From contig MLHP01000010.1 in assembly GCA_001999425.1 (NCBI GenBank), positions 46,313-110,312 on the forward strand: DNA of 64,000 bases, given 5' to 3'. The stretch's first letter is position 1, and each line of letters starts with the position of its first letter. The notes under the pieces are model-generated. The model saw only the letters and a list, made by a program, of their open reading frames with translations, made no database searches and was not told where the DNA came from. A program made the position numbers and the translations under genes. Source of the stretch: Rodentibacter genomosp. 2 (GTDB taxonomy: Bacteria; Pseudomonadota; Gammaproteobacteria; Enterobacterales; Pasteurellaceae). Below are positions 19,470 to 29,305 of this stretch, one piece after another.

Positions 19470-22400
19470 TTATGCCTCCGCTTTCTCAATGTTTACCAAG
19501 AATGTTTTGTATTCTGGTGTTTGTGTATTGGCTTCACCCCAAGATGGCGTGAGAACATTAGTGGAGAATCCACGATTACCTTTTCCATTCAAGGCTTTCA
19601 TATTCCAGTGAATCGGAATACCTACATGGTGAACAGTTTTGCCATCAATCTCCAATTCTTTCAAACGTTTGGTTACAACGGCAACCGCTTTGATGTAACC
19701 ACGTTTTGAGGTGATTTTCACCATATCGCCTTTTTGGATACCTTTTTCTGCGGCTAATTTTTCTCCGATTTCCACAAATTGTTGTGGTTGGGCAATAATA
19801 TTAAGTGCAGATTGTGCGGTCCAACTGTGGAAATGCTCGGTTAAACGATAAGTGGTTGCCACAAATGGGAACTCTTTATTTGAACCGATAAATTCACGGT
19901 CTTCCTTGTAGATACGCACGGTTGGATCGGTCACCACATTTGGGTGGAGTGGGTTGGTATCAATCGGGCTTTCAACTGGCTCATAATGCTCAGGCATTGG
20001 GCCATTATTGATTTTATCTACCGCAAATAAACGACCCACACCTTCGGCAGACATAATAAACGGCCCTGCCTCAGAACCCGGTGGTTGAGAGCCATAATCG
20101 GCAACATCAAACCAGTTCCAGTTTTTACCGTTCCATTTGATTAGCTGACGATGTTTATCCCATGGTTTACCATTAATATCTAAGGAAGCACGGCTATAAA
20201 GCACACGACGGTTTGCCGGCCAAGCAAAGCCCCAACCTACCGTACAACCTAAGCCAGACGGATCCGAATTATCCCGATTAGCGGTTTGGTTACCTTTTTC
20301 CGTCCATTGACCTACGTATAACCAGTTACCCGATGTAGTGCTACCGTCATCGCGTAAGTGAGCAAAACCATTGAGTAATTGCCCTTTTTTATACATCAGG
20401 TTGCCGTTTGGATCATAAAGATCTTCAAGGGCATAACCATTTAATTCTTTCGCTAATTCTTCCGCACTTGGTGAGTGTGGTTGCGCGTAATTCCAGGTCA
20501 TCGCTTCAAAAGATTCAATACCGCGACCGCCTTCTTTTTTGTAGAGTTCGTGCATTTCTTCACGAATCATAGAAAGAATATCTACATCCGGTAATGCTTC
20601 CCCCGGTTGATCACAGCCTTTCCAGTGCCATTGCGCCCAACGACCGGAGTTGGCGATGGAACCGTCTTCTTCCGCAAAACAAGTGGTTGGTAGGCGGAAT
20701 ACTTCGGTCTGAATGTCCGCAGGGTTAACATCGTTTGATTCACCAAAGTTTTTCCAGAATTCAGAACTTTCGGTTTGAAGCGGATCAAGCACAATTAAGA
20801 ATTTTAATTTGCTCATACCGGCAAGGGTTTTATTCTTATTCGGTAATGAATTCAATACGTTAAAACCTTGTAAGATCCAACCGTGCAACTCGCCATCATT
20901 CATTAATTTCACATGCGTGATAGGGTCGTATAAGCGATCTGTTTTCGGTAGGAAATCAAAGCCCCAACCGTTTTCTTTGGTTGCATTATCGCCATAAAAG
21001 GTTTTCATCATACTTACAAAGAATTTTGAAGTATTACGATAATAGTTGATTTGACCAGGAACGATGTCTTTTGGCGTAATCGCATTGATATATTGCTCAT
21101 AAGATGAGTCTTTATCGTTTGGCAAACGCATATAGCCAGGTAGGGAAGTCGGTAACAATCCCATATCTGTCGTACCCTGTACGTTTGAGTGCCCACGTAA
21201 CGCGTTAATACCGCCACCCGGCATCCCCATATTACCTAATAGCAACTGGATCATCGCCATTGAGCGAATGTTTTGCGTACCGATAGTATGTTCTGTAAAA
21301 CCTAATGCATATAAATGCGTCATGGTTTTGTTCGGAGCGGAAGTTTTACCGATTTCCTCACAGATTTGTAAGAATAGTTTTTGTTTTACGCCGGTTACGC
21401 GTTCGACCATTTCAGGGGTGTAACGGGATACGTGTTCTTTTAATACATTAATCACACAACGTGGATCTTGTAACGTCATATCACGTTTGGCCTGACCATT
21501 CTCATCAAATTGATAATTCCAAGTTGATTTGTCGTAGCTACGTTTTTCCGCATCGTAGCCGGAGAATAGCCCGTCTTCAAATTTAAAGCCTTCGTTGACT
21601 AAGAAAGAGGCGTTGGTGTAGTGTTTAACGTATTCGTGTTGAATTTGATTCGTTTCTAATAGGTAGCGGATCACGCCCATTAAGAACGCAATATCGGAAC
21701 CGGAACGAATCGGCGCATGAAGATCAGCAACAGAAGCCGTACGGTTAAAGCGTGGATCGATAACGATGATTTTTGCACCGTTTTTCTTCGCTTCAATCGC
21801 CCAACGGAATCCGACAGGGTGGGCTTCGGCAGGGTTACCGCCTTGAACGAGGATTAAATTGGCATTTTTGATGTCAACCCAGTTGTTTGTCATGGCACCG
21901 CGACCAAATGATGGAGCAAGACTTGCTACCGTTGGTCCGTGTCAAGTATTCGCTTGGTTACATACCGGTACCATCCCGAGCATTCGAATCCATTTTTGCG
22001 TCAGTAACGCGGCTTCATTGCTCATTGCGGATGCCGTCATAATTCCGGTGGTTGACCAACGGTTTACGGTTTTCCCGCTTGCATCAGTTTCTATAAAATT
22101 GGCATCACGGTCATCTTTCATTAAGCGGGCAATACGTTTAATTGCCTCCTGCCAAGAAAGGCGTTCCCATTTGTCGGAACCGGGTGCACGATATTGAGGG
22201 TATAACGCACGGCTTTCACTGTTTACATAATCAAGTGCACCGGCGCCTTTTGGACAGAGTGCGCCACGACTAATAGGATGGTCAGGATCGCCCTCAAGGT
22301 GAAATAATTTTGAACGGGTATTTGTACTTGTGTAGCTGCTTAAGCCCGTATTAGGTTTGCCTGTACTATAAAGCAACATACCGCAACTGACGGCACAATA

Positions 22401-22553
22401 TGTACAGGTGTTACGAGATTCATAGGCGCGTAATAATTTATATTCACGCGGTGCTGCTAATGCATTTGCCGGAGCAAAGCCTAACATAGCAGCGGAAGTT
22501 CCCGCCATACCACCTGCACAGATCTTAAAGAATTTTCTTCTTGAGACCTGCAT
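19470..22553 (-). CDS. fdxG: Formate dehydrogenase alpha subunit, selenocysteine protein
   Basis: This is the catalytic molybdenum (bis-MGD) subunit that oxidises formate in the periplasm. Reading through the single in-frame TGA at 21942-21944 as selenocysteine (residue 204; E. coli FdnG has Sec196) gives 1027 residues. The context CNQANT-U-HGPTVASLAPSFGRG is that of Sec formate dehydrogenases. The N-terminus has a Tat signal with SRRKFFK, then the CTYCAVSCG cluster motif near residue 44. The ATG at 22553 has AAAGGAG upstream; an earlier in-frame ATG was rejected. First gene of fdxGHI. The SelA/B/C machinery must be encoded elsewhere. Confidence 0.95.
21913..21930 (-). promoter_or_regulatory. 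Bacterial SECIS hairpin of fdxG
   Basis: Read as mRNA, the segment starting about 12 bases after the UGA folds as GG-U-AGCA-AGUCU-UGCUCC. It has a stem, a single bulged U on the 5' side and a GU in the apical loop, the features SelB recognises in E. coli fdhF/fdnG. The fold was worked out by eye. Confidence 0.8.
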
Positions 22554-22753
22554 AATCACTCCTTTCAACAAGAGATTGTTGAGATATTATTAGATAGTAA
22601 AGAAATTCATCTAGAAAATTTAGTTGATTTCGTTAGAATAAAGACAATCAACAGACTAAATTGAGTATAAAAAAACATCAATTTAAGCTTGTCGTAGAAT
22701 ACCTATTTTTTAGTGATAAATCCATAATCAAAATGCATTATATCCACAAAATA

Positions 22754-22769
22754 CGTGACTAAGATCACG
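22754..22769. promoter_or_regulatory. CRP-like palindrome between fdxG and fdhD
   Basis: CGTGACTAAGATCACG has perfect CGTGA/TCACG half-sites with six-base spacing, close to the CRP consensus. It is about 56 bases before fdhD and about 200 bases before fdxG. No clear FNR site was found by eye in this divergent promoter region, so the anaerobic control expected for fdxG is not visible. Confidence 0.5.
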
Positions 22770-22824
22770 AAATTAGCAAAAAAAGTTAACATTTTTGTTA
22801 CATGATTTAATAGGCAGGTTATCA

Positions 22825-23640
22825 ATGAATGGGTTAATTGAACAATCCATCAATTTTTTTTTAAAAAAGCCAAAAACATCAGAAAAATCAACCGCACTTT
22901 TACAAACAAAAAACGATTTTCTCGCTGTTGAAACCCCGGTTTCACTTGTTTATAACGGTATTTCTCATGCTGTGATGATGTGTTCTCCGCAGGATTTAGA
23001 AGATTTTGCTTTAGGTTTTTCTTTAACGGAAGGCATTATTAATCAACCTGCTGATATTTATGGTATTGATGTACAAGAAGTGTGTAATGGCATTGAAGTG
23101 CAAATTGAGCTTTCCAGTCGTCAATTTATGGCACTTAAAGAACATCGACGAAATCTTACCGGACGTACGGGGTGTGGAATTTGTGGCACGGAACAGTTAA
23201 ACCAAGTCTATAAAAACTTTCCTAAATTAGGCCGCACTTTTCAGTTTGATGTTAGTTTGCTCGATAATTGCCTTTCTACATTGCAGGAAAATCAACAATT
23301 AGGTAACCAGACCGGTGCAACCCATGCCTGTGCATTTTTTGATTTACAAGGCAATATACTTGCTATTCGAGAAGATGTCGGACGTCATGTAGCATTGGAT
23401 AAACTGCTTGGTTGGTATGCTAAAACCGATAAAGAACAAGGCTTCATTTTGACATCAAGTAGAGCAAGCTATGAAATGGTGCAAAAAGCAATTTCATGTC
23501 GTGTAGAAATGTTAGTTGCAATTTCCGCGGCAACGGATTTGGCGGTAAAAATGGCTGAAACTCATAATTTGACATTGGTAGGGTTTGCAAGAGAAGGCAA
23601 GGGGAATATTTATACCGGAAAAGAGCGGTTAATTTTTTAG
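22825..23640 (+). CDS. fdhD: Formate dehydrogenase sulfurtransferase FdhD
   Basis: FdhD carries sulfur from IscS to the molybdenum cofactor of formate dehydrogenase, without which the enzyme is inactive. The 271-residue protein has the essential GCGIC motif (Cys117 and Cys120 within GRTGCGICG) and the C-terminal nucleotide-binding segment with [13 protein letters not shown]. The frame extends ten codons upstream to a TTG, but the ATG at 22825 fits the family start. It is divergent from fdxGHI and shares its control region. Confidence 0.94.
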   Translation: MNGLIEQSINFFLKKPKTSEKSTALLQTKNDFLAVETPVSLVYNGISHAVMMCSPQDLEDFALGFSLTEGIINQPADIYGIDVQEVCNGIEVQIELSSRQFMALKEHRRNLTGRTGCGICGTEQLNQVYKNFPKLGRTFQFDVSLLDNCLSTLQENQQLGNQTGATHACAFFDLQGNILAIREDVGRHVALDKLLGWYAKTDKEQGFILTSSRASYEMVQKAISCRVEMLVAISAATDLAVKMAETHNLTLVGFAREGKGNIYTGKERLIF

Positions 23641-23674
23641 GTGTTTTTCGCGATTAGGTGTTTTTCGCGATAAA
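23641..23674 (+). repeat. 17-base tandem duplication
   Basis: GTGTTTTTCGCGATTAG is followed directly by GTGTTTTTCGCGATAAA, two units that differ only in their last few bases. It starts right after the fdhD stop codon. Function unknown. Confidence 0.7.
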
Positions 23675-23696
23675 GTGTTTCATTAATTCTTATCAT

Positions 23697-23734
23697 AAAA
23701 AAGACGAGGCTGGTTGAATCGCCTCGTCTTTTTT
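23697..23734. terminator. Bidirectional hairpin terminator
   Basis: AAAAAAGACGAGGC and GCCTCGTCTTTTTT form a perfect 14-base stem with a ten-base loop and T runs on both strands. It lies between the convergent fdhD and the binding-protein gene. Confidence 0.9.
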
Positions 23735-23739
23735 GAAGT

Positions 23740-24783
23740 TTATTCCCCTTTTACTTCTTTCATCCAGCGATCAATTAAACGTTTCGCTTCTTGGTCGGCG
23801 CCAAACCGAATGAAATCAATATCAATTAGTTTTAATTTCATCGGATCGGGGAGATTTGGGTGCGATTTTGCGTGGATATTGGTCGGTAACTGATAAGAAT
23901 CAGCTTCACGCCACGGAATTTCTTGTGCTTCGGCGGACAGGACAAAATCAATAAAACGTTTAGCATTTTCTAAATTTCGTCCGTTTTTGATAATACTTGC
24001 CGCCCCTAGGGTGTAACCGACTCCTTCGCAAGGCAGAATGCCGACAACAGGCGCGCCTTTATCTTTTTCACGTACATAGGCATGCATAAAACTAATATTC
24101 ACTGCAGTTGCACCGGTAGAAAGATTGCTGGTTGTCATGCCGCTTTTGGTATATTGGTTGATATTTTTGTTTAAGGCTTTTAAATAATCGAACGCTTTAT
24201 CTTCACCCATAATTTCGATTAAGGTCGAAAGAATACTATATCCCGTACCGGATACGCGAGGATCGGGATATTGCACTAAATCCTTAAATTCCGGTTTTAA
24301 TAAATCCGCATAACATTGTGGCTTGGCGATGTTTTTTTCGGTAAGGGATTTTTCATTTATCCCAATGCCAAGTTCCATTAAATAAATAATTGAAGTGGTG
24401 TCACCGCGTTGTTCTACCAATTTTTTAAACTGAGGCATAATATCTTTTTGTTCAGGGGAACGATAAGTCGCAAGCAAACCGGCATCTCGTGCTTGAAGGT
24501 GCGGTTCAAAGGTTCCGCCATACCAAACATCAGCTTGAGGATTATCTTTTTCTGCTTTGAGCTTGCCTAGCACAGTGCCGGTGCTATGACGCACAAATTG
24601 TGTTTCAACATGATATTTTTTGCTAAATGCTTGTGAAACTTTCTCGCAGGTAGTGTTTTGAACGCTGCAATAAACAACGAGTTTTCCTTGTGCCTCGGCA
24701 TGATTCGGTAAACTGAAACCTAAAAGAGTACAAAGTGCGGTAAATTTTAAGGTATTTTTTAAATGCGCATAGTGGGTCATCAT
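23740..24783 (-). CDS. AfuA/FbpA-like periplasmic binding protein under a TPP riboswitch
   Basis: This 347-residue ABC-transporter binding protein has a signal peptide (cleavage likely after SLPNHAEA). It is clearly paralogous to the AfuA at 35114: both share LVVYCS near the mature N-terminus, AEK-NPQAD-W-GGTF, S-QYTKSG and PCEG-GY-LG. No permease or ATPase gene is adjacent. A TPP riboswitch lies in the 5' leader, so I infer uptake of thiamine, a thiamine phosphate or a precursor rather than iron. Relatives annotated as iron-binding are known to bind thiamine phosphates in at least one spirochaete (from memory). The ligand is inference. Two ATG codons stand in tandem at 24783 and 24780. Confidence 0.8.
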   Translation of the reverse strand: MMTHYAHLKNTLKFTALCTLLGFSLPNHAEAQGKLVVYCSVQNTTCEKVSQAFSKKYHVETQFVRHSTGTVLGKLKAEKDNPQADVWYGGTFEPHLQARDAGLLATYRSPEQKDIMPQFKKLVEQRGDTTSIIYLMELGIGINEKSLTEKNIAKPQCYADLLKPEFKDLVQYPDPRVSGTGYSILSTLIEIMGEDKAFDYLKALNKNINQYTKSGMTTSNLSTGATAVNISFMHAYVREKDKGAPVVGILPCEGVGYTLGAASIIKNGRNLENAKRFIDFVLSAEAQEIPWREADSYQLPTNIHAKSHPNLPDPMKLKLIDIDFIRFGADQEAKRLIDRWMKEVKGE

Positions 24784-24848
24784 GCATCCCTACTTATTAT
24801 TAATTGATGAATTAAAGAAAAAAGTAAGTCAGCCCTTGAGGAAGAGAA

Positions 24849-24923
24849 GATTAGTTTCCTACGTCAGTGCTAACTGCTTCAGGTTCACGGGTATTTCTCA
24901 GCGATTTTGCACCCCGACTAACC
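24849..24923 (-). ncRNA. TPP (thiamine pyrophosphate) riboswitch aptamer
   Basis: On the minus strand the leader shows the THI-box elements in order: GGGGTGC, CTGAGA, ACCC followed by GAACCTGA, then GACGTAGGAAACTAA. The closing P1 stem GGUUAG/CUAAUC can be drawn at its ends. The aptamer ends about 65 bases before the start codon of the binding protein. The segment between lacks an obvious hairpin-plus-T-run terminator, so control of translation initiation is more likely than termination. Confidence 0.9.
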
Positions 24924-24984
24924 GAGTCCACTATAAGCTGTCCCCCTATTTTTGTAAAGTCGGATCTGTTTATTGTTTCTGTCG

Positions 24985-25013
24985 TTGTGATGTTAAGAAA
25001 TAATGTCTATAAT
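24985..25013 (+). promoter_or_regulatory. uvrD promoter (sigma-70)
   Basis: TTGTGA (24985-24990) and TATAAT (25008-25013) are spaced by 17 bases. The -10 box is perfect. The start codon is at 25045 and the LexA box follows immediately, covering the expected transcription start. Confidence 0.7.
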
Positions 25014-25015
25014 GA

Positions 25016-25031
25016 CTGTAAATTTAAACAG
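25016..25031 (+). promoter_or_regulatory. LexA box of uvrD
   Basis: CTGTAAATTTAAACAG matches the LexA consensus CTGTATATATATACAG at 13 of 16 positions with both CTG and CAG ends. It directly follows the -10 box of uvrD, a member of the E. coli SOS regulon. Confidence 0.78.
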
Positions 25032-25044
25032 ATAAAATAATGCT

Positions 25045-27225
25045 ATGACGGATATTTCTGAATTACTTGATGGGTTGAATGATAAACAGCGTGAAGCGGT
25101 TGGGGCTCCCCTAGATAACTGTTTAGTACTGGCGGGGGCAGGGAGCGGTAAGACCCGTGTATTAACTCACCGTATTGCTTGGTTGATGGCAGTAGAAAAT
25201 ATTTCTGAAGGGAGCATTATGGCGGTGACTTTTACCAATAAAGCCGCAGCGGAAATGCGCCATCGTATTCAAGAAACATTAGCCAAACATTCCCAACACA
25301 GTTTATTTGGAATGTGGATTGGCACTTTTCACAGCATTGCTCATCGTTTATTGCGTGCGCACCATTTAGATGTCGGTTTGCCGCAGGATTTCCAAATTTT
25401 GGATTCGGAAGATCAATTGCGTTTAGTTAAACGCTTACTAAAATTGCACAATTTTGATGAAAAAGCTTTTCCTCCCAAACAAGCTTGTTGGTACATCAAT
25501 AATAAAAAAGATGAAGGTTTGCGCCCGCATGAGATCGAGGATTTTAACGATCGCCAAGAGAGTGAATGGATTAAAATTTATCAAATTTATCAAGATACCA
25601 GTGACCGTGCGGGATTAGTGGATTTTGCGGAGTTATTGATTCGTGCTTATGAATTATTTGAAAAAAAACCGCTGATTTTGCAGCGTTACCAACAACGTTT
25701 TCAACATATTTTGGTAGATGAGTTTCAGGATACCAATAAAATTCAATATCAATGGATCAAAATCCTCGCAGGGCAGAGCGGAAAAGTGATGGTAGTGGGG
25801 GATGATGATCAATCTATTTATGGTTGGCGTGGCGCACAAGTTGAAAATATTCAAAAATTCCTGAAAGATTTCAATGCCAAAACCATTCGTCTTGAACAAA
25901 ATTACCGTTCTACTGCGAATATTTTAAATAGTGCAAATGAATTAATTGCCAATAACACGGATAGGCTTGGTAAAAATTTGTGGACGGAAGGGGAAAAAGG
26001 AGAGCCAGTTGGAATTTATGCTGCCTTTAATGAGCTGGACGAGGCCAAATTTGTGGCGTCGCAAATTCAGGATTGGGTCGATAACGGAGGAAAACTGGAT
26101 GATTGTGCCGTGCTTTACCGTAGCAATAGTCAATCCCGCGTGATTGAAGAGGCTTTAATTCGTAGTCAAATTCCTTATCGTATTTATGGTGGCGTGCGGT
26201 TCTTTGAACGTCAAGAAATTAAAGATGCCTTAGCCTATTTACGTTTGATCAATAACCGACAAGATGATGCCGCATTTGAACGCGTGATTAACACGCCGAC
26301 ACGAGGTATTGGCGACCGTACTTTAGATGTCTTACGAAATTTAACACGTGCACGTCAAATTACATTATGGCAGGCGATACAAGTTGCTATCCAAGAAAAT
26401 ATGCTTGCGGGACGAGCCGCCACTGCATTATTACGTTTTCAAGAATTAATTAATTCTTTACAACAGGATACCTTTGAAATGCCGCTTTTTGCCCAAACGG
26501 ATTTTGTGATTAAACATTCCGGTTTGTATGAAATGTACAAACAGGAAAAGGGGGAAAAGGGCGAAGTGCGGATAGAAAATTTGGAAGAATTAGTCACTGC
26601 GACTCGTGAATTTATAAAACCCGACGAGGCGGATGAGATGACGGATCTCACTGCTTTTCTAACGCATGCTTCACTTGAAGCGGGAGAGGAACAAGCGTCA
26701 CCGCATCAATCTTGTGTTGAAATGATGACATTGCATTCCGCAAAAGGATTGGAATTTCCCCGTGTATTTATCGTAGGCGTGGAAGAAGGGCTTTTCCCGA
26801 GTTTTCGCTCGTTTGAAGAGCCAGGACGCTTGGAAGAAGAGCGCCGTTTAGCATATGTCGGTATTACCCGTGCGAAGAAAAAATTAACTATTTCTTATGC
26901 GGAGAGTCGTCGTTTATATGCGAAAGAAGAACGCCACCTCCCATCCCGTTTTATTGCAGAGTTACCGCAAGAATGTATCCAAGAAATTCGTTTGCGTGGA
27001 ACGGTGACACGGGCAATAAATCTCGCGAAAGTGGGAACGCTGTCCCATTCGCTAGAGAATGAAAACGGATGGAAAATGGGGCAAAAAGTGAAACATGAAA
27101 AATTCGGTGTCGGTACGGTGATTAATGTTGAAGGGAGCGACAATAATACAAGATTACAAATTGCTTTCCAGGCCCAAGGTATTAAATGGTTGATTGCGCA
27201 TTTGGCGAAGTTAGAAAAGATGTAA
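25045..27225 (+). CDS. uvrD: DNA helicase II UvrD
   Basis: UvrD is the 3'-5' helicase of nucleotide excision repair and methyl-directed mismatch repair. The 726-residue protein (E. coli 720) has the superfamily 1A motifs: Walker A AGAGSGKTRVL near residue 30, DEFQDTN near 224, GDDDQSIYGWRGA near 250, LEQNYRST near 283 and VGITRAKKKL near 608. The C-terminal Tudor-like tail is GVGTVINVEG. A LexA box over the promoter points to SOS control. It is divergent from the riboswitch-controlled gene. Confidence 0.96.
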   Translation: MTDISELLDGLNDKQREAVGAPLDNCLVLAGAGSGKTRVLTHRIAWLMAVENISEGSIMAVTFTNKAAAEMRHRIQETLAKHSQHSLFGMWIGTFHSIAHRLLRAHHLDVGLPQDFQILDSEDQLRLVKRLLKLHNFDEKAFPPKQACWYINNKKDEGLRPHEIEDFNDRQESEWIKIYQIYQDTSDRAGLVDFAELLIRAYELFEKKPLILQRYQQRFQHILVDEFQDTNKIQYQWIKILAGQSGKVMVVGDDDQSIYGWRGAQVENIQKFLKDFNAKTIRLEQNYRSTANILNSANELIANNTDRLGKNLWTEGEKGEPVGIYAAFNELDEAKFVASQIQDWVDNGGKLDDCAVLYRSNSQSRVIEEALIRSQIPYRIYGGVRFFERQEIKDALAYLRLINNRQDDAAFERVINTPTRGIGDRTLDVLRNLTRARQITLWQAIQVAIQENMLAGRAATALLRFQELINSLQQDTFEMPLFAQTDFVIKHSGLYEMYKQEKGEKGEVRIENLEELVTATREFIKPDEADEMTDLTAFLTHASLEAGEEQASPHQSCVEMMTLHSAKGLEFPRVFIVGVEEGLFPSFRSFEEPGRLEEERRLAYVGITRAKKKLTISYAESRRLYAKEERHLPSRFIAELPQECIQEIRLRGTVTRAINLAKVGTLSHSLENENGWKMGQKVKHEKFGVGTVINVEGSDNNTRLQIAFQAQGIKWLIAHLAKLEKM

Positions 27226-27337
27226 TTTCCTTCTCATATTCCGACAAGACATAGTCAATAACCTTTAGTGATTTGGCAAAGTAAGCTAAAGTACGGTAGA
27301 ATCCGATAGTTTTTTATTTTACCTATTGGTTTTTTTG

Positions 27338-27368
27338 AAAAGTGCGGTGGATTTTGACCGCACTTTTT
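27338..27368 (+). terminator. Uptake-signal hairpin terminator after uvrD
   Basis: AAAGTGCGGTGG and CCGCACTTTTT form a stem with a T run. It separates uvrD from dppB. Confidence 0.8.
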
Positions 27369-27393
27369 GTTAAGTGATTATCAACAAATTCCC

Positions 27394-28395
27394 ATGTTTA
27401 AATTTATCTTCAAACGTATTTTGATGGTGATTCCAACCTTTATCGCCATTACTTTTGTTACCTTTGCGCTTATACATTTTATCCCGGGTGATCCGGTAGA
27501 AATTATGATGGGCGAACGTGGATTAACGCCTGAGGCTCACCAGCAAATGATGCATCAATTAGGTTTAGATCTCCCGTTATATCAGCAATATTTCAACTAT
27601 ATTGGTAATGTGATCCAAGGGGATTTTGGTGCTTCATTTCGTACCCAACAACCTGTTATTACCGAGTTTTTTACCCTTTTTCCTGCTACGGCCGAGTTGG
27701 CATTTTTTGCCTTACTTTGGTCGCTGATCGGGGGGGGGATTCTTGGCACGATTGCTGCGGTGAAAAAAGACAGCTGGATTTCACATACGGTAACCGCTGT
27801 TTCGCTTACCGGTTATTCTATGCCCATTTTCTGGTGGGGCTTGATTCTGATCTTATATGTCTCGCCTTGGTTTGGCTTGCCACAAGGGGGGCGTTTAGAA
27901 AACGATTTTTGGATTGATACGCCAACAGGTTTTATGCTAATTGATAGTTGGCTTTCCGGTGTACCGGGGGCATTTGAAAATGCGGTGAAGTCCTTGATTT
28001 TGCCTGCCATTGTATTAGGCACAATACCGCTTGCGATTATTACGCGAATGACCCGCTCCGCTATGTTGGAAGTATTAGGCGAAGATTATATTCGTACGGC
28101 TAAGGCGAAAGGGCTAAGTTATACACGTATTGTGATTGTACATGCTTTGCGCAATGCGTTGATTCCGGTCGTGACCGTAGTAGGATTAATTGTCGGTCAA
28201 TTACTTTCCGGTGCGGTATTGACGGAAACGATTTTCTCGTGGCCGGGTATTGGAAAATGGATTATTGATGCTATTCATGCTCGGGATTATCCTGTGCTAC
28301 AGGGCTCGGTTTTAATTATTGCTACAATTATTATTGTGGTGAATTTAACCATTGATTTACTTTACGGCGTGGTAAATCCGCGTATTCGTCATTGA
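27394..28395 (+). CDS. dppB: Dipeptide ABC transporter permease DppB
   Basis: This is one of the two inner-membrane permeases of the dipeptide importer (in H. influenzae the same system also takes up heme through its binding protein). The 333-residue protein (E. coli 339) has six membrane segments and the permease EAA-type loop with LGEDYIRTAKAKGLS near residue 228. The frame opens nine codons earlier, but MFKFIFKRILMVIPT is the family start. First gene of dppBCDF; no dppA is adjacent. Confidence 0.93.
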   Translation: MFKFIFKRILMVIPTFIAITFVTFALIHFIPGDPVEIMMGERGLTPEAHQQMMHQLGLDLPLYQQYFNYIGNVIQGDFGASFRTQQPVITEFFTLFPATAELAFFALLWSLIGGGILGTIAAVKKDSWISHTVTAVSLTGYSMPIFWWGLILILYVSPWFGLPQGGRLENDFWIDTPTGFMLIDSWLSGVPGAFENAVKSLILPAIVLGTIPLAIITRMTRSAMLEVLGEDYIRTAKAKGLSYTRIVIVHALRNALIPVVTVVGLIVGQLLSGAVLTETIFSWPGIGKWIIDAIHARDYPVLQGSVLIIATIIIVVNLTIDLLYGVVNPRIRH

Positions 28396-28408
28396 TGTAG
28401 GAGAAAAA

Positions 28409-29296
28409 ATGACAGACACGACTTCCATGTTAGTGCCTAGAACGCCTTTACAAGAATTTTGGTTTTATTTTAAGCAAAATAGAGGGGCGTTGATTGGGTT
28501 AATCTTTATTTTGATCGTTGCCTTAATCAGTATTTTTGCACCCTATATTGCCCCTTTTGATCCTGCTGAACAAAATCGTGCGGCATTATTGTTACCACCT
28601 GCTTGGTATGAAGGCGGTAATTCGGTTTATTTGCTCGGTACGGATGATATTGGTCGGGATATTCTTTCACGTATTATTTATGGTACCCGAATTTCAGTTT
28701 TTGCCGGTTTTGTGATTGTGTTGCTTTCTTGTTTGTTGGGAACGAGCTTAGGATTGCTTGCCGGTTATTATGGCGGAATATTGGATACGGTCATTGTACG
28801 TTTAATTGATATTATGCTGGCAATTCCGAACTTATTACTGACTATTGTCGTTGTTTCGATCTTAGAGCCTTCTTTATTGAACGCCACCTTGGCTATTGCG
28901 GCGGTATCCATTCCAAGTTATGTTCGTTTAACCCGCGCTGCGGTGATGAACGAAAAAAATCGTGATTATGTAACCTCATCTAAAGTAGCGGGTGCGGGGG
29001 TATTACGCTTGATGTTTATTGTGATTTTACCTAACTGTTTAGCACCACTTATTGTACAAATGACGATGGGAATTTCTAATGCGATTTTAGAACTTGCCAC
29101 GCTGGGATTCCTTGGCATTGGTGCTAAACCGCCAACACCAGAATTAGGCACCATGCTTTCCGAAGCGCGTAGTTTTATGCAGGCGGCTAACTGGTTGGTA
29201 ACGATTCCGGGCTTGGTGATTTTATCTTTGGTACTCGCCTTTAATTTAATGGGTGATGGTTTGCGTGATGCGCTTGATCCAAAATTGAAACAATAA
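28409..29296 (+). CDS. dppC: Dipeptide ABC transporter permease DppC
   Basis: This is the second permease of the dipeptide importer, 295 residues with about six membrane segments. It has the OppC-type N-terminal domain ending in LLGTDDIGRDILSRIIYG (about residues 74-91) and the EAA-type loop NRDYVTSSKVAGAG near residue 185. It begins 13 bases after dppB behind TAGGAGAAAAA and is followed by dppD after nine bases. Confidence 0.93.
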   Translation: MTDTTSMLVPRTPLQEFWFYFKQNRGALIGLIFILIVALISIFAPYIAPFDPAEQNRAALLLPPAWYEGGNSVYLLGTDDIGRDILSRIIYGTRISVFAGFVIVLLSCLLGTSLGLLAGYYGGILDTVIVRLIDIMLAIPNLLLTIVVVSILEPSLLNATLAIAAVSIPSYVRLTRAAVMNEKNRDYVTSSKVAGAGVLRLMFIVILPNCLAPLIVQMTMGISNAILELATLGFLGIGAKPPTPELGTMLSEARSFMQAANWLVTIPGLVILSLVLAFNLMGDGLRDALDPKLKQ

Positions 29297-29305
29297 GGGG
29301 GCGGC

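Noticed and set aside
21942..21944. fdxG as two genes or a frameshifted pseudogene
   Set aside because: The two parts are in the same frame, separated only by UGA in the standard Sec context with a SECIS hairpin.
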